From: Alphaproteobacteria bacterium | GTDB lineage: Bacteria > Pseudomonadota > Alphaproteobacteria > Puniceispirillales > UBA1172 | Direction: 5' to 3' | Assembly (NCBI GenBank): GCA_023259875.1 | Contig: JALRFL010000254.1 | Span: forward strand, 1-13,510 | Length of the DNA stretch: 13,510 bases | Part shown: piece by piece, positions 7,606 to 13,510 of the stretch | How the letters are laid out: each line of letters starts with the position of its first letter | How positions within the stretch are numbered: the stretch's first letter is position 1 | Made by a program: the position numbers and the translations under genes | The notes under the pieces: model-generated | Database searches by the model: none | Told to the model about the DNA's origin: nothing | Seen by the model: the letters and a program-made list of their open reading frames with translations, nothing else

Positions 7606-8502
7606 TTAATGACTCCAGAAATAAACCTGTGAGGGTTCAGGCTCCCAGACACGCGCCTGTTCAATGCCCGGCAAGCCGACTAGCGCCCGATACTCAGAAC
7701 CAAAGGCCACATAATCGTCATTTTCTGCCATCACCGCTGGCTTACAGGCTATCGGGTCCCTTAGCACGCCAAACCCATCGCGTGTCCCAACCACAAAGGT
7801 AAAGAACCCATCAAGATCGGCAATGCCTGCGGTCAGCGCTTCGCCAAGGCTAGCCCCCTCATTCATCCGCGCGGTCAGATAAGCGGCGGCAACCTCACTA
7901 TCATTTTCTGTTTGGGTGGTGATGCCCTCGCGGTTGAGCTGGCGGCGAAGGCTATTGTGATTGGATAGCGAGCCGTTATGCACAAGGCATTGATCACTTC
8001 CGGTGGAAAACGGATGCGCGCCAAGGGTCGTCACCGCAGATTCGGTAGCCATTCGGGTATGACCGATGCCATGGCTTCCCGAAGCCTTAGTTAAGTTAAA
8101 CCGCTCAACCACCTTTTTGGGGAGCCCGACTTCTTTATAAATTTCGATGCTTTGTCCATAACTCATCAGGCGGATATTCGGATGGGCGGTGTTAAGCACT
8201 TCACGAATAGCATCACCTTGATTGGCGTTGGCGTGGATCACGGCATGGGTGTCTCTGATGATAAGGGTTGGGGCATTCCCTTTTAAGCTATCTAAGCTTT
8301 TCTCCAGCGCAGGAAAATCTGTATCTGGGCTAGCCGACTGTACCGTCAGCTTGATGGTATCTGCGGTCTCATCCCCATAAATAGCAATGCCGGCGCTGTC
8401 TGGGCCACGATCTGTCATGGTGATCAGCATCGCGCTTAGCAATTCCCCTAATTGCGGCTTCATAGTGTCATTCTTTAAAAACAAACCGACAATTCCACAC
8501 AT
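7606..8502 (-). CDS. Class II glutamine amidotransferase, glutamate synthase-like subunit (MgsA / GlxB type)
   Basis: This Ntn-type amidotransferase hydrolyses the gamma-amide and passes the nitrogen (ammonia, or methylamine in NMGS) to the FMN subunit. The 298-residue protein begins MCGIVG, so Cys2 becomes the N-terminal nucleophile once Met is removed. Other active-site elements are TDRGPDSAG at 30-38, GHTRMATES with Arg150, LVHNGSLSNHNSLRR with Asn176-Gly177 for the oxyanion hole, and END with Asp201. DLDGFFTFVVGT at 229-240 and FGSEYRAL at 267-274 are also typical. The insertion at about 45-140 is common in this stand-alone class. It is the first gene of the glx/mgs cluster, with a perfect AGGAGG 7 nt before its ATG and a 154-bp upstream spacer that may hold a promoter. 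Confidence 0.9.
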   Translation of the reverse strand: MCGIVGLFLKNDTMKPQLGELLSAMLITMTDRGPDSAGIAIYGDETADTIKLTVQSASPDTDFPALEKSLDSLKGNAPTLIIRDTHAVIHANANQGDAIREVLNTAHPNIRLMSYGQSIEIYKEVGLPKKVVERFNLTKASGSHGIGHTRMATESAVTTLGAHPFSTGSDQCLVHNGSLSNHNSLRRQLNREGITTQTENDSEVAAAYLTARMNEGASLGEALTAGIADLDGFFTFVVGTRDGFGVLRDPIACKPAVMAENDDYVAFGSEYRALVGLPGIEQARVWEPEPSQVYFWSH

Positions 8503-8509
8503 GGATATG

Positions 8510-8515
8510 CCTCCT
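8510..8515 (-). promoter_or_regulatory. Strong ribosome binding site of the class II amidotransferase gene
   Basis: The minus strand reads AGGAGG, a full anti-16S match, 7 nt before the ATG at 8502. It fixes Met-Cys as the true N terminus. Confidence 0.7.
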
Positions 8516-8537
8516 GCTGATGTGTTGCCGTCACCTA

Positions 8538-8558
8538 GAAAGGGTCAATCCCCCTTTC
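8538..8558 (-). other. Hairpin in the leader of the amidotransferase gene
   Basis: GAAAGGG and CCCTTTC form a perfect 7-bp stem with a 7-base loop in the untranslated leader, ending 22 bases before the Shine-Dalgarno. On the minus strand no U-run follows, so it is not a standard terminator. It could be a processing or attenuation element, or chance. Confidence 0.35.
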
Positions 8559-8585
8559 GCCTATGGCGGCGATGTTGGTACAGTG

Positions 8586-8614
8586 TTTAATCGGATGCGT
8601 GAACAGGATATCAA
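8586..8614 (-). promoter_or_regulatory. Possible promoter for the glx/mgs-glnT-caiD-cdhA unit
   Basis: TTGATA (8609-8614, minus strand) is a near-consensus -35, but the ATTAAA 17 bp further on (8586-8591) is a poor -10. It lies in the 154-bp gap between the ThDP enzyme gene and the amidotransferase gene. The call is tentative; read-through from the upstream gene is equally possible. Confidence 0.25.
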
Positions 8615-8656
8615 TTTTTCGACAAAAGTTACGCTTTTCCGTGATACCGATAAAGC

Positions 8657-10267
8657 TTATTTCAGCCAGTCATCACCTTCTCTGATAATAATCAGGGTGG
8701 GGCGATCCGCATTGAACGCGGCGCTAAAACTAGCGATAAAGGCATCCGCATCTTCTGGCCGTTCGGCATAACAATGACAAGCCTTAGCCAGCAGTTCAAA
8801 ATCGGGGTTAATGCCCTCAACTCCAACACGGGTGATGGCGCGGATATCCATATCATCTTGGATCTGTTTGAGCCCCCCATTTTCCCAAATCACTACAGGC
8901 AACGCCAGATGGTGTTCTGCGGCGGTTATTAATTCGGGCATGGTGAACATAAAACCGCCATCCCCTACCACTACGGCAACAGGAGTTTCAGGTTTTGCCA
9001 TTTTTGCGCCAATCGCATTAGGTAAGGCGTTGCCCAGCGAACAATAACCAGCAGGGAAAAACCATGTCTGGGGTTTCCGCATCGGCATAGTAAATGACCC
9101 GGTGTAGGCAATCTGACAAGAATCACAGCTGAAGATTGTCTCATCCGAGGCATGATCACGCATGAGTTGCAACACCTTATTATGCTGTTTTTCGGTTGGG
9201 TTTAGCGTCGCATCAATGGCGTTCCGAACCTCACGAATATTAGCGATATGTGTTTGGCTGATAGTTTCTTTATGCCCCTTCAAGGCCTCTTTTAACATCG
9301 CCATGGCCGGCGCGGCATCTGATACGATACCAAGCCGCGCCGGAAAAAGGTCACTGATTTTCCTAGGGTCGATATCCACGCGGATGAGATCCCCATGGAT
9401 TTTAAGTGGCCCAGCAAAACTGTCAGTCTCAGAGAGTTCTGTGCCAACAGCCAAGATCACATCAGCGGCACTAATCACGGCATGGCCTTCGGCTTTAATC
9501 ATGGCGGCGGATAACGACAAAGGGTGATCATCGGGAACAATGCCCTTGCCAGCGGTCGAACTCACGGCAATGGCGCCCAGCATCTCGGTGATATCGCGAA
9601 TCTCACTTGCCGCCCCAACAGCGCCGCCACCAACCATGATCAAAGGGGCTTTGGCTGATGTCAAAAGTTTTGCCGCCGCCGCGATTTCCTGTTGTGGACA
9701 AGTGGGACGACCGGGCAGAGAAACCGGCTCCCATATCTCATCAACGGGCATTGCTTGCACATCAATAGGAATAGAGATATGGCAAGGCCGAGGGCGTGAG
9801 CTGGAAAAAATTGAAAAGGCACGCGCCATCATATCGGGGATATCGGATGGCCGCATAGCGGTAGCCGAAAATGCGGTAATAGGTTCAGTCACTTTTTTCT
9901 GTTCGGTAATCTCATGCAAGACGCCCCAGCCTTTGCCAAGGGTATCTGAAGGAGGTTCAGCGGAAATCAGCAGCATCGGCAGACTATCCGCATAACATTG
10001 CGCTAGGGCTGTGGCGGAATTGGTCACCCCCGGGCCAGAGATCACCAAGGCAACGCCAACCTCACCTGTTGCCCTTGCCCAGCCTTCGGCCATAAAACCT
10101 GCTCCGGCTTCGTTCCGCGCTTGAATATGCTGGACAGCCCCAGCATTATCACCGCCGGTTAGGCCGCGACACATATCGAGGGTATGGACACCGGGAATGC
10201 CAAAAACATGGCTGATGCCATAACGCGCCAAAAGCCGAATAGTGGCTTCCCCACAAGTCATTGTCAT
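8657..10267 (-). CDS. ThDP-dependent 2-oxo acid decarboxylase / acetolactate synthase-like enzyme (5-guanidino-2-oxopentanoate decarboxylase type)
   Basis: The 536-residue protein has the three-domain layout of the acetolactate synthase/decarboxylase family. The PYR domain starts MTCGEATIRLLARYGISHVFGIPGVHT and holds the ThDP-activating Glu53 in ARNEAGAGFMAEGWAR. The central domain spans about 195-330. The C-terminal PP domain carries the Mg-ThDP motif with Gly435-Asp436-Gly437 and Asn463 in WENGG, exactly 27 residues after the Asp. The stretch GPGVTNSATALAQCYADSLPMLLIS and the GKGWGVLHEI segment at 111-120 most resemble AruI-like decarboxylases, which act on the 2-oxo acid of arginine. A biosynthetic IlvB is less likely because no regulatory subunit gene is adjacent. 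The substrate is unknown. An AGGAGA site precedes the ATG at 10267. The gene lies between the transporter and the glx/mgs cluster. Confidence 0.82.
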   Translation of the reverse strand: MTMTCGEATIRLLARYGISHVFGIPGVHTLDMCRGLTGGDNAGAVQHIQARNEAGAGFMAEGWARATGEVGVALVISGPGVTNSATALAQCYADSLPMLLISAEPPSDTLGKGWGVLHEITEQKKVTEPITAFSATAMRPSDIPDMMARAFSIFSSSRPRPCHISIPIDVQAMPVDEIWEPVSLPGRPTCPQQEIAAAAKLLTSAKAPLIMVGGGAVGAASEIRDITEMLGAIAVSSTAGKGIVPDDHPLSLSAAMIKAEGHAVISAADVILAVGTELSETDSFAGPLKIHGDLIRVDIDPRKISDLFPARLGIVSDAAPAMAMLKEALKGHKETISQTHIANIREVRNAIDATLNPTEKQHNKVLQLMRDHASDETIFSCDSCQIAYTGSFTMPMRKPQTWFFPAGYCSLGNALPNAIGAKMAKPETPVAVVVGDGGFMFTMPELITAAEHHLALPVVIWENGGLKQIQDDMDIRAITRVGVEGINPDFELLAKACHCYAERPEDADAFIASFSAAFNADRPTLIIIREGDDWLK

Positions 10268-10325
10268 GGGTTTCTCCTCATTGGTATTATCGTTTTGCCG
10301 CCATCAGTGGCGCAAGTTTTGATTT

Positions 10326-10354
10326 ATTTTACTCTCTCAAAATGCCCTTGACCA
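10326..10354 (-). promoter_or_regulatory. Probable promoter of the ThDP enzyme gene
   Basis: On the minus strand TGGTCA (10349-10354) and TAAAAT (10326-10331) are separated by 17 bp. The -10 matches 5 of 6 consensus bases and the -35 matches 4 of 6. Transcription would start near 10319, leaving a leader of about 50 nt. It sits in the 124-bp gap after the transporter gene. Confidence 0.4.
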
Positions 10355-10370
10355 GACTAAGCGGTGACTT

Positions 10371-10388
10371 TCTGATGCGAAAATCAGA
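10371..10388 (-). other. Small hairpin just after the transporter stop codon
   Basis: TCTGAT and ATCAGA form a 6-bp stem around a 6-base loop, 4 bp past the transporter gene. It lacks a U-run, so a terminator role is doubtful, although the position would suit the 3' end of the transporter transcript. Confidence 0.25.
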
Positions 10389-10391
10389 TCG

Positions 10392-11327
10392 CTATTCATC
10401 AGAATTAGGGGTTTGCCCTGATGTGGCGAGCCAGATAGCCCCAACAATCACCAAAACCGATAACCATACCCACCAAGGATGGGTCTCACCAAAAAACACC
10501 ATGCCAAAAAACACACCGGCAATAAGCGAGACAAACCCAGCCAAACTGACAAAAATCGGCCCACCTTTTTCCAGCAAAAAGAAATAGAGATAAATCGACG
10601 CCGCGCTAAGCACGATATATCCAATCATGATCCGGTAAAGCCCTGTTTCCATCACCGGCGCTAATTCCACCCCATAAAACAGAAACACCATAGGAACAAT
10701 GGTCAGGCAACCGATTGCCATCTCTCCAGTGGCAAGTTGCCAACCGTCTTCACCTTCTGGCCAGAACTTGGCAATAAAATTGTGATAAAATCCATAGCAA
10801 AGCGGCACGGATACAGCCAAGGCTAGCCCAAAGCCAGCCAATTCAGGAATAGGAACAGATAGTTTTTCCCCTAATAAAATCGGAAGCATGGCCAGACTTG
10901 CCAAAATGACCCCTATAATTTTGCGGTGGTTAAGCTGATCGGTGCGCATGGTAAAGGCAATGATCACGGTCACAACAGGGGTTAATGAGACCACAATCGT
11001 CAATAATCCCGCCCCAATGATGGGGGCGGAATAAAGCTCTAGTATCGCAGGAATCATATAGCCAAGAATCCCAGCCATAAGATAAAATGCCATGCTAGTA
11101 GGGCGGAATAAGCGAGGGTATTTGCCGCGATAAAGGCAGATCAGACCAAACAGGGGCACCTCAGCGATCAGCGTATAGGCCAGAATAGAAAGAGGTTCAA
11201 TTTCGGTTTCGCCAGCAAACCGAGATAGCGAGAAAAACAGCCCCCATGTCATGCCAAGAAAGATCAACCCAAGAATGGCAGAGCCTGTAAGTGGTGGGCG
11301 TTTTATCACGGCGGTAGCCGCGGTCAT
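10392..11327 (-). CDS. EamA/DMT-superfamily inner membrane transporter
   Basis: The 311-residue protein is very hydrophobic and has about ten predicted membrane segments, at roughly 15-33, 45-66, 80-97, 102-127, 136-153, 162-183, 198-218, 227-251, 257-279 and 284-302. They fall in two EamA-like halves. Typical features include SLTPVVTVIIAF in the fourth segment and GPIFVSLAGFVSLIAGVFFGMVFFGE near the end, which repeats the first-half pattern. Such proteins export or import small metabolites in the cytoplasmic membrane; the substrate cannot be read from sequence. Its ATG overlaps the stop of the MocA-like gene (ATGA), so its translation is coupled to that gene. The soluble C-terminal tail is short and polar. 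Confidence 0.85.
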   Translation of the reverse strand: MTAATAVIKRPPLTGSAILGLIFLGMTWGLFFSLSRFAGETEIEPLSILAYTLIAEVPLFGLICLYRGKYPRLFRPTSMAFYLMAGILGYMIPAILELYSAPIIGAGLLTIVVSLTPVVTVIIAFTMRTDQLNHRKIIGVILASLAMLPILLGEKLSVPIPELAGFGLALAVSVPLCYGFYHNFIAKFWPEGEDGWQLATGEMAIGCLTIVPMVFLFYGVELAPVMETGLYRIMIGYIVLSAASIYLYFFLLEKGGPIFVSLAGFVSLIAGVFFGMVFFGETHPWWVWLSVLVIVGAIWLATSGQTPNSDE

Positions 11328-11959
11328 AGCCGGATCGCCTGATGCGTAATCATCATGTCCTCAATTTCTGCTAATGCGCTTAGTGTGTCCGCATCTGTTA
11401 ACACGGCAGGATGTTCAATTTCTAAGCTATTGATGGCATCCGCATGGGCTTTGATCAAGGCTTTACCACCCTGATCACCCTGAAGATCAGAAAGCGCAGG
11501 GAAAAAATCACTGCCCCATATCACAGGATTCCCTTGCCGGCCCTCGGCTATGGGAATGGTAATGGTGCTGTTGGGGTATCTTGCTGTCAGGTGATGGGAA
11601 AGCAACTGATCAAGGATGGCAGGGGTAATCAAAGGCATATCCCCTAAAACGATCATCATATCCGTAACATGATCTTGACGCGCCTCGACGGCTAAAGCAA
11701 TGGATGTTCCCATGCCTTGGTCATAATTGGTATTAACAATGTGGCGAAAGGGGGTGTTCTCACAAAGGCTGGCAATTTCCTCCGCCTCATAACCAAGAAT
11801 GATGGTCAGGCTATCGCATTGGCTTTTTGCCATAGCCGCAATCACATGACCGATCATGGGCTTGCCAGCAAGTGGGGCAAGCAATTTGTTATTACCGCCA
11901 TGGCGCTCTGACTTGCCTGCGGCCAGCAAAACCCCTGCCATATGACGGGGGCTGGTCAT
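11324..11959 (-). CDS. MocA/MobA-like nucleotidyltransferase (probable molybdenum cofactor cytidylyltransferase)
   Basis: The 211-residue protein has the nucleotide-binding signature LLAAGKSERHGGNNKLL at 11-27, in which Lys25 is the conserved lysine. It also has NYDQGMGTSIALA at 78-90, the metal-binding GDMPL with Asp107, RQGNPVIWG at 141-149, and GDQGGKALI at 161-169. The RQGNPV and GDQGGK pair is characteristic of the MocA/MobA-like branch, which attaches CMP to Mo-molybdopterin for xanthine-dehydrogenase-type enzymes. The neighbouring XdhC supports this over a GMP-transferring MobA. The gene overlaps both neighbours by four bases (ATGA): the xdhC stop upstream and the transporter start downstream. 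No molybdenum hydroxylase gene is in the window, so its client enzyme is unknown. Confidence 0.85.
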   Translation of the reverse strand: MTSPRHMAGVLLAAGKSERHGGNNKLLAPLAGKPMIGHVIAAMAKSQCDSLTIILGYEAEEIASLCENTPFRHIVNTNYDQGMGTSIALAVEARQDHVTDMMIVLGDMPLITPAILDQLLSHHLTARYPNSTITIPIAEGRQGNPVIWGSDFFPALSDLQGDQGGKALIKAHADAINSLEIEHPAVLTDADTLSALAEIEDMMITHQAIRL

Positions 11960-12948
11960 AATGGCTTTGCGGTGTTGCCGCCGCGTCTCGCTTTAATCAC
12001 TGAGGCCAATATCGAAACGGCGATTTCTGCGGCGGTATTGGCATGGATATCCAATCCGGCTGGCCCTTCGATGCGGCTTATGGCGGCATCATCATAACCG
12101 GCCTGCCGCAAACGCATACAACGCTTGGAATGGGTGCGGCGACTACCCAGCGCGGCAAGGTGAAACATAGGTGCGGCAAGCGCAATCACTAAAGCGGCAT
12201 CATCAATCTTAGGATCATGGGTCAAGGTTACAAGAGCGGTGTTTTCATCAAGCGGATAATCCGCTTGGTTTAGCACTTCATCCGGCCAGCTTGGGATCAC
12301 TTCTACACCAGCAAAGCGGTCAGGATTGGCAAAATCTTGTCTTGGGTCAATGACCGTCACCTCATAGCCAGCCGCCATCGCCATTGGGGTCAGATGCTGG
12401 CTAATATGAACTGCACCAATAAGATAAAGCCGCGGCATCGGTTTAAGGGTGAATTGAAAACTGCTCCCATCCGGCAGAATGGCATTGTCGTGGCATGGAT
12501 CATGATCGTCTGGGCTTGCCCCAAAAAGGCCGCCGGCATCCGTTAAATCACAATATAGATGCACAGACTGACGCTGGGATAACCGCGTTGAGACATCCTC
12601 TAACAGCCCGTCTTGCATGGCTTGATATGGGCATATCCAAACGCTAACCTCACCCCCACAGGAAAGCCCAACTTGCCATGCGGTTTCATCCGCGACACCG
12701 AAATCAAGCCTTTGGCATTTGCCATCAGAAAGGCTCTGGCAAGCCGCCTCTTTTACCGCGCCTTCAACGCAGCCACCGGAAACAGACCCTGCAAGCAACC
12801 CATCTTCTCGGATCAGCATAAGGCTGCCGGGTTGACGCGGTGATGACCCCCATGTGCGAATGACCACGGCTATGGCTAAGCCATACCCATCTTGTCGCCA
12901 GCTAGCGGCATCAGCAAGCAGCCTGTCATCAGGCGGCACGGTTAGCAT
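11956..12948 (-). CDS. xdhC: XdhC/CoxI-family molybdenum cofactor insertion/sulfuration protein
   Basis: XdhC-family proteins bind molybdenum cofactor, help to sulfurate it, and hand it to molybdenum hydroxylases such as xanthine dehydrogenase. The 330-residue protein has an N-terminal XdhC/CoxI domain with VIRTWGSSPRQPGSLMLI at 29-46, LLAGSVSGGCVEGAV at 51-65 (Cys60), and GLSCGGEV at 94-101 (Cys97). Its C-terminal Rossmann-like domain holds YLIGAVHISQHLTPMAMAAGYEVTVIDPR at 175-203, THDPKIDD at 243-250, and LAALGSRRTHSKR at 264-276, then GPAGLDIHANTAAEIAVSI at 295-313. Only a weak Shine-Dalgarno precedes its ATG, 37 bp after the aminotransferase stop. Its stop overlaps the mocA-like start. 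Confidence 0.88.
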   Translation of the reverse strand: MLTVPPDDRLLADAASWRQDGYGLAIAVVIRTWGSSPRQPGSLMLIREDGLLAGSVSGGCVEGAVKEAACQSLSDGKCQRLDFGVADETAWQVGLSCGGEVSVWICPYQAMQDGLLEDVSTRLSQRQSVHLYCDLTDAGGLFGASPDDHDPCHDNAILPDGSSFQFTLKPMPRLYLIGAVHISQHLTPMAMAAGYEVTVIDPRQDFANPDRFAGVEVIPSWPDEVLNQADYPLDENTALVTLTHDPKIDDAALVIALAAPMFHLAALGSRRTHSKRCMRLRQAGYDDAAISRIEGPAGLDIHANTAAEIAVSILASVIKARRGGNTAKPL

Positions 12949-12985
12949 TTCTGTCTTGGCCTAAACATGATAGAAAGATAGAGGG

Positions 12986-13396
12986 CTAAAGCACTTGGTC
13001 AAGCGCCTTTAGGGCGGCGTTGATCTCATCCCGGCTTGTATAGTGAACAAAGGATAACCGCACCGCGCCATCATTGGGATTAACCCCCATGGTTTCAAGC
13101 AAGCGCACAGCATAGAAATCGCCGCCACCAGCCATAATGCCATGGGCGGCAAGCTGTTTGGCAATATCCTGAGAGGCTAGCCTTGAGGACACAAAGCTGA
13201 CGGTCGGCGCGCGCGTCGTGGCATCGCGTGGCCCAAGCACACGGATATCGTTGCGTTGCCCAAGATAATCTAGCATCACGGCCAGATTGTCTTGCTCGGC
13301 ATCATGAAACAGCTTTTCAACCCGGCGTGGCCTCATGGCATCATCGCCGCCGCCGTGATGCGCATCAAGAGCATCAAAATAATCCATCATCCCAGT
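12986..13396 (-). CDS. Class V aminotransferase (cysteine desulfurase-like), C-terminal part only
   Basis: About 135 residues of a PLP fold-type I protein can be supported, from GMMDYFDALDAHHGG to the TAG stop. They show the small domain of the SufS/cysteine desulfurase-like group: RVEKLFHDAEQDNLAVMLDYL, then TRAPTVSFV, AAHGIMAGGGDFYAVRLLETMG, and GAVRLSFVHYTSRDEINAALKAL. The PLP-binding lysine would lie upstream. There is no cysteine anywhere in this part. SufS-type desulfurases carry their persulfide-forming Cys where this protein reads GGGDFYA, so desulfurase activity is unlikely. The frame stays open to the window edge, but right of about 13396 its translation is Cys/Thr-rich and unlike the family, and another frame looks coding. 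The fragment probably ends at a junction. It precedes xdhC by 37 bp. Confidence 0.75.
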   Translation of the reverse strand, partial: TGMMDYFDALDAHHGGGDDAMRPRRVEKLFHDAEQDNLAVMLDYLGQRNDIRVLGPRDATTRAPTVSFVSSRLASQDIAKQLAAHGIMAGGGDFYAVRLLETMGVNPNDGAVRLSFVHYTSRDEINAALKALDQVL

Positions 13397-13508
13397 AGCG
13401 GCCACGGTTGTCCGAGTATTGGTAGGCGACCCAGGTGCTATCGCCGTCCTGTTCCCCAAAGACCAGGTGCAAGCGACCGCTTCGGTCGTACATCGAAACG
13501 GGCATGCC
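13374..13508 (-). CDS. Unrecognised protein fragment in another frame at the right edge
   Basis: From the right edge to a TGA at 13374 a second minus-strand frame gives about 44 residues, including GRLHLVFGEQDGDSTWVAYQ followed by YSDNRGRYWDDG. The Tyr, Trp, Asp and Gly content looks like a real beta-rich, possibly secreted or repeat-type, protein. The aminotransferase frame over the same bases looks like out-of-frame translation. The last 120 bases have about 62% G+C by hand count, against about 52% in the 60 bases before. The final residues (WDDGLF-stop) arise where this sequence meets the aminotransferase gene, so the stop is probably not the natural end. The family is not recognised. Confidence 0.35.
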   Translation of the reverse strand, partial: GMPVSMYDRSGRLHLVFGEQDGDSTWVAYQYSDNRGRYWDDGLF

Positions 13509-13510
13509 GT

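Noticed and set aside
9162..9995. Long plus-strand open frames antisense to the ThDP enzyme
   Set aside because: The Ala/Ser/Pro-rich translations mirror the codon pattern of the real gene and have no start-site signals.
10299..10312. CGCCA/TGGCG hairpin upstream of the ThDP gene as a terminator
   Set aside because: The 5-bp stem with a TCAG loop has no U-run on the minus strand and lies downstream of the likely transcription start, so it is not a credible terminator.
13391..13510. Plus-strand open frame through the right edge
   Set aside because: It is open over the short distance but has a generic Val/Ala-rich composition. The minus-strand frame with Tyr/Trp/Asp/Gly content is the better coding candidate.
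1..13510. CRISPR arrays, tRNA/rRNA genes, insertion sequences, toxin-antitoxin or defence genes
   Set aside because: No repeat-spacer pattern, RNA gene sequence, transposase or terminal inverted repeats were found by eye; nearly all of the window is metabolic coding sequence.

Overview
The window is a densely coded stretch of about 13.5 kb, roughly half G+C, almost all read on the minus strand. It suggests an alphaproteobacterium with a methylated-amine or quaternary-amine lifestyle. The reasons are the Rhizobium/Roseobacter-type glutamine synthetase III plus three-part glutamate-synthase-like set, a GlxA/CdhR-type AraC regulator, and a carnitine 3-dehydrogenase with its keto-acid cleavage enzyme. 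A marine group such as Roseobacter or SAR116 is a guess from overall gene style, not something the sequence proves.

Left third (1-4211): genes for carnitine/gamma-butyrobetaine-type catabolism. These are the N-terminal part of an acyl-CoA dehydrogenase, a beta-keto acid cleavage enzyme (BKACE, dehydrocarnitine type), a divergently transcribed GATase1-AraC regulator, a carnitine 3-dehydrogenase, and a CaiD-like carnitinyl-CoA hydro-lyase. The expected chemistry is carnitine to 3-dehydrocarnitine (CdhA), then with acetyl-CoA to glycine betaine and an acetoacetyl-CoA unit (BKACE). CaiD and the acyl-CoA dehydrogenase would feed in butyrobetaine or crotonobetaine as CoA thioesters. No CoA ligase, CoA transferase or thioesterase is visible.

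Middle (4226-8502): a glutamine synthetase III / gamma-glutamylmethylamide synthetase-like gene, then three genes that split the parts of glutamate synthase: an FMN domain protein, a GXGXG protein, and a class II amidotransferase. They lie head to tail with, and only 14 bp from, caiD, so the amine-assimilation set and the carnitine set look like one transcription unit. The N-methylglutamate dehydrogenase genes that complete the known methylamine route are not in the window.

Right third (8657-13510): a ThDP-dependent 2-oxo acid decarboxylase/acetolactate synthase-like enzyme of the 5-guanidino-2-oxopentanoate decarboxylase type, with its own probable promoter. Upstream of it is an overlapping group encoding an EamA transporter, a MocA-like cytidylyltransferase and XdhC, preceded by the C-terminal part of a class V aminotransferase. 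The last ~120 bases are richer in G+C and encode, in another frame, a peptide that does not belong to the aminotransferase. This edge may be a chimeric or recombined junction.

No tRNA, rRNA, CRISPR array, insertion sequence or attachment site was recognised, and no gene-free stretch exceeds 160 bases.
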